Shown one piece after another: positions 1-6,301 of a DNA stretch of 7,826 bases. Numbering within the stretch: the stretch's first letter is position 1; every line of letters starts with the position of its first letter. Below the pieces are notes generated by a model. The model saw only the letters and a list, made by a program, of their open reading frames with translations. It was not told where the DNA came from and ran no database searches. Made by a program: the position numbers and the translations under genes. Source of the stretch: Candidatus Thorarchaeota archaeon (GTDB lineage Archaea > Asgardarchaeota > Thorarchaeia > Thorarchaeales > Thorarchaeaceae); NCBI GenBank assembly GCA_004524595.1, contig SDOA01000160.1, forward strand, positions 1 through 7,826, given 5' to 3'.

Positions 1-390
1 CAATCTGAAGTTCTAAGAGCCTTCACTATTGCAAATGACGCATTAACTGAAGCGAGAACGCTTCTAAGCCCAGAAGAAATTCAAATGCAATTAGATAGGT
101 TATCAGAATCGTTTGAACATATTTCAATTGCAGGTGAATTATTATCAGAAGATCTTACGGGTGCCGATTCTACAATTGAGATGGAGGAGCGCATTGACAG
201 GCAGTTAGACGCGATGGAGGCTGAGGTATTACTCGAGAAAGAAGGAGTACTTCCCCCTCTCGAAGTAGAAGAAGGCAAGAAACCTACTGAGGGTATTGCT
301 GAGAAGACTGGTGAAAAACGGATTGATGATCTTCTTGCTGATCTTGAGAAGGAGGCTCGTGAGGAACGCGAGAGGGAAGCAGAAGGTTAG
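1..390 (+). CDS. ESCRT-III / CdvB (Snf7-family)-like protein, C-terminal part (partial, 5' end off window)
   Basis: The frame is open from the first base to a TAG stop, giving 129 visible residues. The internal ATG at position 85 is probably not the start, because the same helical character continues to its left. The sequence is highly charged and helical, without membrane segments or cysteines. Residues about 18-75 (SPEEIQMQLDRL, then SEDLTGADSTIEMEERIDRQ) resemble the later helices of Snf7/Vps2-type ESCRT-III proteins, which polymerise on membranes during scission and cell division. An acidic linker with LPPLEVEEGKKP follows. The last 25 residues form a charged helix (RIDDLLADLEKEA) whose hydrophobic spacing resembles a MIT-interacting motif, the docking site for Vps4 ATPase. 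The family call rests on pattern recognition of a divergent C-terminus, so another coiled-coil protein is possible. The HAD phosphatase gene follows within 40 bp on the same strand, perhaps co-transcribed. Confidence 0.55.
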   Translation, partial: QSEVLRAFTIANDALTEARTLLSPEEIQMQLDRLSESFEHISIAGELLSEDLTGADSTIEMEERIDRQLDAMEAEVLLEKEGVLPPLEVEEGKKPTEGIAEKTGEKRIDDLLADLEKEAREEREREAEG

Positions 391-415
391 ACTAGTGAAC
401 TTCAAATTACCTGAT

Positions 416-420
416 AGGTG
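416..420 (+). promoter_or_regulatory. Shine-Dalgarno site (AGGTG) of the HAD phosphatase gene
   Basis: AGGTG matches the CACCT of the archaeal 16S rRNA 3' end and lies 9 nt before a TTG codon at 430. The GTG inside this motif (418) could itself be read as a start, but it has no ribosome binding site of its own. The site therefore favours the TTG start. Confidence 0.55.
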
Positions 421-429
421 CTTATTATT

Positions 430-1062
430 TTGAACTTCAAGCTAGTTGTATTCGATGTTGATGGAACGCTCACTCAACATAGTAGTATTTGGTGGAGAAT
501 ACATGAACTATTTGATACTACTGAGGCTGGTCGTATATACTTTGATCAATACTTTGCCAGAGAAATTGATTATCAACAATGGTCCGATTTGGATGCAGCT
601 CTTTGGAAAGGAAAACCTCTCTCTGCAGTAGAGAATGCAGTGAAGGCTACTCAGCTTGTACCTGGTGCGGAAGAAGCAATTCAAGTTCTTAAAGATAGAG
701 GGATATATACTGCAATTCTTTCTGGTGGACTTGATGTTATGGCTAATAGCATTGCTAAAAGAGTAGGCATTGATTTTGTCCTGACAAATAAGCTATTGCA
801 TAATGATGGCAAACTTACAGGTTCTGTAGAGAATCTTGTTGGATGGGCTGACAAGGCTGAACATATACATGTCATACTTAATCACTTTGGAGTAAGTTTA
901 GCTGAGACTGCATTTGTAGGCGATGGTCGAAATGATTTGAGTGTATTTTCAGTTGTCGGTCTATCAATTGCTTTCAATCCAAAAGATGATGATGTCGCTG
1001 ATGCTGCTGATGTTGTTATTCGTGAAAACGACCTTCGAGCAATTCTGAATCACATCATATAG
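430..1062 (+). CDS. HAD-superfamily phosphatase, phosphoserine phosphatase (SerB)-like
   Basis: Predicted 210-residue soluble phosphohydrolase. From the TTG start, motif I is FDVDGTLT (nucleophile D9, acid/base D11), motif II is the Ser of LSGG (S98), motif III is probably K142 in WADKAEH, and motif IV is GDGRND (D165, D169). A helical cap of type C1 lies between motifs I and II. The region from PGAEEAIQVLKDRG through DGKLTGSVE follows archaeal SerB closely, which suggests hydrolysis of a small phosphomonoester such as phosphoserine. However, the Glu shortly after motif I and the cap Arg that, as I recall, bind phosphoserine in Methanocaldococcus jannaschii SerB are not at their places (S18 or S19 and a DAAL stretch instead). 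The substrate is thus open. TTG at 430 is preferred over GTG at 418 because an AGGTG site precedes it and the protein then begins directly with the first beta strand. The 3' end overlaps the convergent exchanger gene by 8 bp. Confidence 0.8.
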   Translation: MNFKLVVFDVDGTLTQHSSIWWRIHELFDTTEAGRIYFDQYFAREIDYQQWSDLDAALWKGKPLSAVENAVKATQLVPGAEEAIQVLKDRGIYTAILSGGLDVMANSIAKRVGIDFVLTNKLLHNDGKLTGSVENLVGWADKAEHIHVILNHFGVSLAETAFVGDGRNDLSVFSVVGLSIAFNPKDDDVADAADVVIRENDLRAILNHII

Positions 1063-2179
1063 GTGTTCCAGCAATGAGTAGAACAAATACATAGATTTGA
1101 AGAAGTATTATCATTAGTCCCTCGAATATATCCAGTTTATGATCGTCAGTTATCGCTCTTTTGAGAAACCACAGACTTCCTGCTATCACAATAATCTGGA
1201 ATAGCACATATCTATCAAATGGGATTAATACGAACATGCCTATACCTCCCATTACGAGAAGCACGATTTGAAGGATTCCACCAATGAGATTTCCTATTGC
1301 GAGTCCAATTTTCCCTTTAGCGGCAGCAATCAATGCTATTCCATGTTCTGGTAAAGCTCCTGCAGCACCAAGTATTAGAGCAGCAATGGCTATATGATTT
1401 ATTCCTACTTGACCAATCACTAAAGTATATTCATCAAGAAATAATTCGACTGAATTTGTAAGAATTTCTCCTGCAAAGAAGATGCCGACTAAACCCATCA
1501 GCGTGAGTATTAGTGCACTCTTTCTATGGTGATTCGGTTTAGCCTTTTCTGAGTCCTTTGCAACATCTCCAGTAGCAAGTGCCCATGAATATATGATATA
1601 GGAGAGAAAGAGAACAAAAGCTGCAACAGCTGGGAATTTTGGATTGATAGGAGGATTTGGACCAACCATGTCAAGAATTCCTAGTGTAAACATACTAATG
1701 AGAGCAACAATAGTCCAACGTATAAGAACTGAATCCTTCTTTATTGCTTCCTCGGGCACAGCTATGGCATGTTTTCCCTTTGTTGAAATCACAATTGTCA
1801 GACCAAGAAGGAGCATATTGAAACCTCCCGCTATCAGGACAGATAGTATTGCTATGTCCAACAACTCCGGTCTATTACTGACCCACCCACTATAGGCTGC
1901 AATACCACTTATTACAGCCTCCGGCATGTTACTCGCTAAACTTGACAGTATACCTGCCATGTAGGCCGTAAGTCCCAAGTACCCAGCTGCGCTTTCAAAT
2001 CCTTCTACAGCCCATTCTGAAGGTCTGAAGGCTAACCACACTCCAACAGTGAAACCAAGAATCATGACAACAACAGTACTAATCCCAGAGAATCTGCAGT
2101 AAAAATAGAGCGCAATTAGTACACCAATGAAGGCAAATTCCTTCTTACTTGCTACTAACGAGTCTCTGACACTATGCAT
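1055..2179 (-). CDS. Sodium/calcium exchanger (CaCA) family membrane protein
   Basis: A 374-residue polytopic membrane protein with roughly ten hydrophobic segments, expected in the cytoplasmic membrane as a cation antiporter (Ca2+ against Na+ or H+). It shows the two inverted alpha repeats of the CaCA superfamily. Alpha-1 is near residues 78-126, with SSLASNMPEAVISG (P86, E87) and GGFNMLLLG. Alpha-2 is near residues 268-311, with GAAGALPEHGIALIAA (P277, E278) and AIGNLIGG (N297). The conserved Glu after Pro in each repeat is the cation ligand in characterised members. A hydrophilic cytoplasmic loop with Lys and His (about 203-221) separates the halves. The motifs are degenerate (SNMPE and GALPE rather than GTSLPE), so ion specificity cannot be assigned. 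The ATG start at 2179 has only a weak purine-rich stretch (GAGAACGA) before it. The gene follows thrC on the same strand after about 108 bp, and its stop overlaps the convergent HAD gene. Confidence 0.8.
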   Translation of the reverse strand: MHSVRDSLVASKKEFAFIGVLIALYFYCRFSGISTVVVMILGFTVGVWLAFRPSEWAVEGFESAAGYLGLTAYMAGILSSLASNMPEAVISGIAAYSGWVSNRPELLDIAILSVLIAGGFNMLLLGLTIVISTKGKHAIAVPEEAIKKDSVLIRWTIVALISMFTLGILDMVGPNPPINPKFPAVAAFVLFLSYIIYSWALATGDVAKDSEKAKPNHHRKSALILTLMGLVGIFFAGEILTNSVELFLDEYTLVIGQVGINHIAIAALILGAAGALPEHGIALIAAAKGKIGLAIGNLIGGILQIVLLVMGGIGMFVLIPFDRYVLFQIIVIAGSLWFLKRAITDDHKLDIFEGLMIILLQIYVFVLLIAGTPI

Positions 2180-2287
2180 TTCGTTCTCATTGTCAATCGT
2201 GTTTCTTATTCTTTTAATCCCCCTTTGTAATTCGATATTGCTTTTTTCTTTAGCTGACTATTAACGATAGTGGCACACAAAAAGCAA
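2180..2287 (-). promoter_or_regulatory. Intergenic region between thrC and exchanger gene: possible T-tract terminator and weak promoter
   Basis: Read on the minus strand, the region starts just after the thrC stop with TTGCTTTTTGTG. The T5 tract (2279-2283) could serve as a modest archaeal U-rich terminator. Further down, an A/T-rich element ATTAAAAGAATAAG begins about 39 nt before the exchanger ATG. If used as a TATA box, it would place transcription start within about 10 nt of the start codon, which fits the weak Shine-Dalgarno there. Neither element is strong, and co-transcription with thrC is equally possible. Confidence 0.25.
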
Positions 2288-3445
2288 TTAACGAATATTT
2301 GTGTATCTTGATCCTGCCCCTGTATTGAGCAATACTATTTCTTCATCATAATCAATTGTTCCCGACTCAACAAGATTATGAAGTCCAGCAATACCAACAG
2401 CACTTTCAGGACAAATATCAAGACCTTCGAATTTACCAGTCATTTTTCTTATAGGTTCGATATCTTGCTCAGCTACTGCTACTGCACCTCCACCTGAGTT
2501 ACGGATCACACTCAGAATCAAACGTCCTGCAAATGGATTTGGTACGCGAAGCCCTAATGCCTTTGTTTCACCATTTATCCATGGTTCAATGTCATCTGTT
2601 CCCTTTTCAATAGCTCGAACTACAGGTGCACATCCTCCACTCTGAGCAGCATACATTCGCGGACGTTCATTGCCTATCAAACCAATGGCTTCTAGTTCAT
2701 CAAAAGCTTTCCAGATACCAATTAATGCAGTTCCACCACCAGTTGGACATATTATCGCATCAGGAACATTCCATCCCAATTGTTCAGAGATTTCAAATCC
2801 AATAGTCTTTTTTCCCTCAATACGGTATGGTTCTTTTGTTGTTGACAAGTCCATCCAGTTCCCATTTTTCTCCCTCATCACTTGACCAGCTTCAGATATC
2901 GTGCCTCGAACTCTAACGATTTCTGCTCCGAATAATTCACAAGAATCGAAAAAGGGTTCTGGTGTATCATCAGGCATGAAGATGTGAGCCGGTACACCTG
3001 CTGCGGCACTGTAGGCACTTGTTGAAACAGCAGCATTTCCTGCAGAGGGCAATGCAAATGACTTAGCTCCAAGTTCTAAATTCTTAGAGATTGCAGTACA
3101 GAGACCTCGATCTTTAAAACTTCCAGTTGGATTCTGTGCTTCTTCTTTAATTCGTAGCATTCTAAGACCCAAATGCTTTCCCAAGTTTCTGGATAAAAGC
3201 AAAGGAGTCCATCCTTCTCCTAGACTAATGATATACGATGGAGATTTGACAGGTAATAACTGTGAGTATCTCCACATTGAATTCAAGTCTGAAGGAAACT
3301 CCTCATTTGTTAACTCTTCTTGGACTCCTGCCATATCATATATAGCTAATAATGGACTTCCACAGACACAGTATGTATTCATAGTATCGGCGGAGTGTTT
3401 CCTCCTACATTGAGGACATTCAAGATGGGATATGTGAGAAATCAA
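2288..3445 (-). CDS. thrC: Threonine synthase (PLP-dependent, zinc-ribbon N-terminus)
   Basis: Predicted 385-residue cytosolic enzyme converting O-phosphohomoserine to threonine, the last step of threonine synthesis. A short N-terminal metal-binding knuckle has two Cys pairs (C10, C13, C26, C28 from the chosen start), as in many archaeal ThrC proteins. The fold-type II PLP core shows NPTGSFKDRG with the Schiff-base lysine at K111, the phosphate-region SAGNAAVSTSAYSAAAG, the glycine-rich CPTGGGTALIG loop, and a C-terminal LNTGAGSRY segment. The call could be confused with the ThrC paralogue cysteate synthase, but nothing here points to coenzyme M synthesis. An upstream TTG at 3469 would add eight residues. 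TTG at 3445 is preferred because CAGGTGG ends just upstream of it and the protein then starts with ISHISHLECPQC, the usual archaeal beginning. It is transcribed divergently from the ChlI-like gene. Confidence 0.88.
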   Translation of the reverse strand: MISHISHLECPQCRRKHSADTMNTYCVCGSPLLAIYDMAGVQEELTNEEFPSDLNSMWRYSQLLPVKSPSYIISLGEGWTPLLLSRNLGKHLGLRMLRIKEEAQNPTGSFKDRGLCTAISKNLELGAKSFALPSAGNAAVSTSAYSAAAGVPAHIFMPDDTPEPFFDSCELFGAEIVRVRGTISEAGQVMREKNGNWMDLSTTKEPYRIEGKKTIGFEISEQLGWNVPDAIICPTGGGTALIGIWKAFDELEAIGLIGNERPRMYAAQSGGCAPVVRAIEKGTDDIEPWINGETKALGLRVPNPFAGRLILSVIRNSGGGAVAVAEQDIEPIRKMTGKFEGLDICPESAVGIAGLHNLVESGTIDYDEEIVLLNTGAGSRYTNIR

Positions 3446-3451
3446 AGTGTC

Positions 3452-3456
3452 CACCT
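3452..3456 (-). promoter_or_regulatory. thrC: Shine-Dalgarno site (AGGTG) of thrC
   Basis: On the minus strand CAGGTGG lies with its AGGTG core 6 nt before the TTG at 3445. It falls downstream of the alternative TTG at 3469, so it supports the shorter thrC reading frame. Confidence 0.6.
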
Positions 3457-3472
3457 GAATAACAAACAAAAT

Positions 3473-3486
3473 GTAAGTCTGCTTAC
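3473..3486. repeat. Small inverted repeat GTAAG-tctg-CTTAC in the thrC leader
   Basis: A perfect 5-bp inverted repeat with a 4-nt centre lies about 17 bp upstream of the thrC Shine-Dalgarno site. It could be a regulator half-site pair or a small hairpin in the thrC leader RNA. At this length a chance occurrence is quite possible. Confidence 0.3.
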
Positions 3487-3487
3487 T

Positions 3488-3531
3488 ACCAAATAAGCAT
3501 GTGTGTTGATTAAATAAACAGCCTTATTTAT
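3488..3531. promoter_or_regulatory. Divergent promoter region of thrC (-) and the ChlI-like gene (+)
   Basis: This A/T-rich stretch sits between two divergent genes that both have Shine-Dalgarno sites, so it should hold both promoters. For the plus strand, TTAAATAA (3510-3517) or TTATTTAT (3524-3531) could act as TATA box, giving starts near 3540 or 3553, ahead of the ribosome binding site at 3560. For the minus strand, CTTATTTGG (complement of 3488-3496) or TTTATTTAA further upstream could serve thrC. The TATA assignment relies on usual archaeal spacing of about 25 nt and is not unique. Confidence 0.4.
3511..3530. repeat. Inverted repeat TAAATAA-n6-TTATTTA at the centre of the divergent promoter
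   Basis: A perfect 7-bp inverted repeat with a 6-bp centre (ACAGCC) has both arms resembling TATA elements. It may be a pair of back-to-back TATA boxes, or an operator for a dimeric regulator controlling both thrC and the chelatase-like operon. Low sequence complexity raises the chance of coincidence. Confidence 0.4.
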
Positions 3532-3559
3532 CGATGTTTTTTCATACATGTGAATATAT

Positions 3560-3564
3560 AGGTG
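3560..3564 (+). promoter_or_regulatory. Shine-Dalgarno site (AGGTG) of the ChlI-like gene
   Basis: AGGTG lies 9 nt before the GTG start at 3574, the same motif and spacing as at the HAD phosphatase gene. It selects GTG 3574 over the internal ATG at 3598. Confidence 0.55.
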
Positions 3565-3573
3565 TGAATCTTT

Positions 3574-4773
3574 GTGGGAGAGCTTAAACGCACGACAATG
3601 CCATTTACAGCTGTTGTCGGTCTAGAAAAACTAAAGCTAGCCCTGATTCTAAATGGTATCAATCCCCGGATTGGTGGAGTCCTCATCTCAGGACCAAAAG
3701 GCACTGGTAAGACTACTGTTGTTAGAGCTCTTGCAGATCTCCTTCCGGATGTAGAGATTATCGATGAATGCCGATTTGGATGTAATCCTAATACTCCTGA
3801 GTTCTTTTGTGAAGATTGTCGTATCAAGACCGAAAAAGGCACTAAACTAAAATCCAAGACCCGAAAAATGCGTGTTGTGAACCTTCCTCTATCCACAACA
3901 GAGGACAGATTAATCGGATCCCTCGATATTGAACGAATACTTCAAGAAGGTATTCAGGCATTAAAACCAGGTATATTGGCCGAAGCTCATCAGAATGTTC
4001 TCTATGTCGATGAAGTAAATTTACTACCAGATCACCTTGTTGATGATTTATTAGATGCAGCTGCCTCAAAGATCAACACAATTGAGCGTGAAGGGATATC
4101 GATATCACATCCTTCGGATTTCATACTCATAGGTACAATGAATCCCGAAGAGGGTGAGTTGCGACCTCAATTATTGGATCGATTTGCTTTACACATTGCT
4201 GTGGGTTCCCGACACTCTATAGAGGATCGAATGGAACTCGTTCGTCATAACCTCGAATTTGAGAATGATCCTGAAACATTCCGGAAAAAGTGGTCTTCTG
4301 ACCAAGATCAACTGAGAGATAAAATATCTCACGCAAAACCCATGCTTGAACATGTTATCCTACCAGATAGTCATCTCAGAGCAATTGCTATGGCTTGTGA
4401 TGCACTTGAAGTGGATGGAGTCCGACCGGACATCGTCATTAGTAAGACTGCAATAACCCACGCAGCTTTTCAGGGTAGGAATGAAGTAGTACTTGAAGAC
4501 ATGAAACTCGCTTCACAGTTAGCTCTAAGCCATAGAACTAGAAGAGGAGGTCTCTTGGAGCCTCCGTCATCAGATGATATAGACCGTGCAATAACAAAAG
4601 CATTAGAAGTTGCTCAAAAACAGGAGAAACGAAAATCGCCAACACAGGTTCCTAAAGAATCCGAAAGCGATGAGGAAAAAGGGGAACGATTAAGCGGTAG
4701 ACGCTTTGGTCGACAGTCTAGTTATGCTGAATATGGTCGTCAAGAAGGAAAAAAAAAAGCACGAGACGAATAA
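3574..4773 (+). CDS. Magnesium-chelatase subunit I (ChlI/BchI)-like AAA+ ATPase
   Basis: A 399-residue soluble AAA+ ATPase of the chelatase I class, which forms ring-shaped motors that act on a VWA partner and a large catalytic subunit. The N-terminus ([11 protein letters not shown]) is typical of the family. Walker A is GPKGTGKT (40-47), Walker B is VLYVDE (142-147), sensor 1 is the Asn of [17 protein letters not shown] (N190) with R203 as probable arginine finger, and the sensor 2 Arg lies in GVRPDI (R284). Between Walker A and the first insertion, four cysteines (C66, C70, C79, C82) could bind a metal ion. Residues after about 345 form a charged, probably disordered tail containing a lysine run encoded by ten consecutive A bases. 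The GTG start at 3574 is supported by AGGTG. The VWA gene follows after 47 bp. Whether the pair serves metal insertion or another remodelling task is not shown by the sequence. Confidence 0.88.
   Translation: MGELKRTTMPFTAVVGLEKLKLALILNGINPRIGGVLISGPKGTGKTTVVRALADLLPDVEIIDECRFGCNPNTPEFFCEDCRIKTEKGTKLKSKTRKMRVVNLPLSTTEDRLIGSLDIERILQEGIQALKPGILAEAHQNVLYVDEVNLLPDHLVDDLLDAAASKINTIEREGISISHPSDFILIGTMNPEEGELRPQLLDRFALHIAVGSRHSIEDRMELVRHNLEFENDPETFRKKWSSDQDQLRDKISHAKPMLEHVILPDSHLRAIAMACDALEVDGVRPDIVISKTAITHAAFQGRNEVVLEDMKLASQLALSHRTRRGGLLEPPSSDDIDRAITKALEVAQKQEKRKSPTQVPKESESDEEKGERLSGRRFGRQSSYAEYGRQEGKKKARDE
4749..4758 (+). other. A10 homopolymer near the 3' end of the ChlI-like gene: possible slippage site
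   Basis: Ten consecutive A bases encode the end of a Gly codon and three Lys codons, five codons before the stop of the ChlI-like gene. Addition of one A, or a -1 shift here, would skip the TAA at 4771 and read without a stop through the gap into the VWA gene. The receiving frame is open only from 4731, just before the run. It may be a true recoding site, or merely an A-rich tail or an assembly length error. Confidence 0.35.
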
Positions 4774-4820
4774 GAAATCCTCATGGAGACCCCATCAAAG
4801 GGACAATTTGTGCTGTCATC

Positions 4821-6251
4821 ATGGTTGTTGTCTTTACATATTTCGCTTGGATTTTCATTAGTCCTATCAACTGGATATTTGGGACCTGGGTCCTGCAATT
4901 CCCTTCATTCATGGCTTTGATCATTGACACAATTGTTTACATTCCTTTAATGAATAAGTTTATTCGAAAATGGCTTGAAGTGATGACTCGTCGTTCAAGT
5001 GGTCCTGCCGCAGGCTTGGATACAGTAGAACCGGGTAAAGCTGAACCAGAAGCAGGTGATGAATGGGGACTTGCAACAAGACCTTATGAACCAGAAAAAC
5101 CGAGTTTGATCACTGGACCTAAATCCGATATTCGCGAGGCTCCCTTTGGGCTTGATGATGGATTCTTTGTAAAGATGCCTGATATCGATTCAGGAGAGGC
5201 CCTCTTTGACTTGGAAAAGTTGCATCAGAGAGCCATGATACGCTCAAAAGTCACATCTGGAAATTGGACCAAGAAACGAGTCAGCTCCCGTGCTATGGGT
5301 TCACTAAGAGCTTCAGATACAATCAAAGTTGGTAGACCTATTCATTCAAGAATCCCTCAACGAGAAGTTGGAAGTATTCATCTACCCTCAACTGTGATGG
5401 CTGCTATTGCACGAACAGGGAAACTCACAAAGTTCCCACTTCGAATAAAGCGACAAGATATCCGAGAGAGCGTATTCACAAGCCAAACACCACTGACAAT
5501 CATCCTTGTCATTGATGTGAGCCTCTCAATGAAAGGGAGCATGGAACAAGTTCGATTGCTCTTGGAGAGAATAGAGAGAGAAACTCGAGGTTCAAAAGAT
5601 AGAACTGGTATAATTGCTTTCAAAGATAGCGGTGCAATTGAGATTCAATCTCCAACAACGAATTGGAATAAAATCTATCGTGCTTTAGGAAGATTGAAAT
5701 TATCTGGCTTAACTCCACTTGCTGACGCTCTACGAAAGGCAATGGAATCAATCCACCGCGAACGAATGAGAAACAAGGATATTGAACCCCTTGTCATTAT
5801 TGTTTCCGATTTTTCTCCGAACATACCTCTCTCTCAATCCGTTGGTCCGGGGGATGAACAATATACTCCTCTTCAAGACCTCATTCGCACTTCTCGATTA
5901 CTCCGCAAAACACATGTAAGACTTGCAGCAGTAAATGTAGATCCAGAACAATCAAAATGGGTGGAATTCCTCAAACGTCCTTATCATGAAGCCCTCGAAC
6001 TAGCAGCCATGTTAAGAATGCGAAAGGAAGGTTTTGAAGATCCATTGGAGACCATTCTTGCCATTGATGAATTTAGACAATCATTTGGAGCATATGTTGT
6101 AGCTAGAGCTGGTGGAGGCCGAGCTTATCTTTCAAGAGATCTTATGAAAGAAAAATCAATTATTGGAACTTTATTACAGACAGGTCGTTCTAAATCTAGA
6201 CTTCGTGAAGAAGGTATTCGGGAAGTCGAATCTTATCTCCCCAAGAAGTAG
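4821..6251 (+). CDS. Membrane-anchored VWA-domain protein, chelatase subunit D (ChlD/BchD)-like
   Basis: A 476-residue protein, the likely partner of the preceding ChlI-like ATPase. Two hydrophobic segments (about residues 2-20 and 26-44) form a membrane hairpin, followed by a basic stretch (NKFIRKW, then MTRR) that suggests the rest lies in the cytoplasm. A low-complexity linker (about 58-185) leads to a VWA domain near 222-440. Its metal-ion site (MIDAS) is complete: DVSLS (D232, S234, S236), the Thr of LTPLADAL (T298) and D330 in IIVSDFSP. The TPLADAL context and the preceding RESVF segment are typical of ChlD rather than of other VWA families. Unlike usual ChlD proteins it has no AAA domain of its own. 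ATG 4821 is the only start codon in the frame after the stop at 4728, and no Shine-Dalgarno motif precedes it, so translation may be coupled to the upstream gene or use a frameshift. No ChlH/CobN-like subunit is nearby. Confidence 0.8.
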   Translation: MVVVFTYFAWIFISPINWIFGTWVLQFPSFMALIIDTIVYIPLMNKFIRKWLEVMTRRSSGPAAGLDTVEPGKAEPEAGDEWGLATRPYEPEKPSLITGPKSDIREAPFGLDDGFFVKMPDIDSGEALFDLEKLHQRAMIRSKVTSGNWTKKRVSSRAMGSLRASDTIKVGRPIHSRIPQREVGSIHLPSTVMAAIARTGKLTKFPLRIKRQDIRESVFTSQTPLTIILVIDVSLSMKGSMEQVRLLLERIERETRGSKDRTGIIAFKDSGAIEIQSPTTNWNKIYRALGRLKLSGLTPLADALRKAMESIHRERMRNKDIEPLVIIVSDFSPNIPLSQSVGPGDEQYTPLQDLIRTSRLLRKTHVRLAAVNVDPEQSKWVEFLKRPYHEALELAAMLRMRKEGFEDPLETILAIDEFRQSFGAYVVARAGGGRAYLSRDLMKEKSIIGTLLQTGRSKSRLREEGIREVESYLPKK

Positions 6252-6269
6252 AGCCCATTGCAGCCTCGA

Positions 6270-6281
6270 TTAGATTATTAA
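6270..6281 (+). promoter_or_regulatory. Candidate TATA box for the AIR-synthase-related gene
   Basis: TTAGATTATTAA resembles an archaeal TATA box. With the usual spacing of about 25 nt it would start transcription near 6300, just where the 13-bp stem of the leader structure begins. A second candidate, ACTATACC near 6288, would start inside that stem. Neither is confirmed. Confidence 0.3.
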
Positions 6282-6301
6282 CACAGACTATACCAATTAA
6301 C

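Noticed and set aside
3528..3896. A 122-codon minus-strand frame across the start of the ChlI-like gene.
   Set aside because: It is antisense to the Walker A region of an unmistakable AAA+ gene and shows no recognisable protein character.
4783..4920. A 45-codon frame starting METPSKGQFVLSSW between the ChlI-like and VWA genes, with a hydrophobic middle.
   Set aside because: It largely overlaps the membrane segments of the VWA protein in another frame, has no Shine-Dalgarno site, and its hydrophobicity is explained by the U-rich codons of the real gene.
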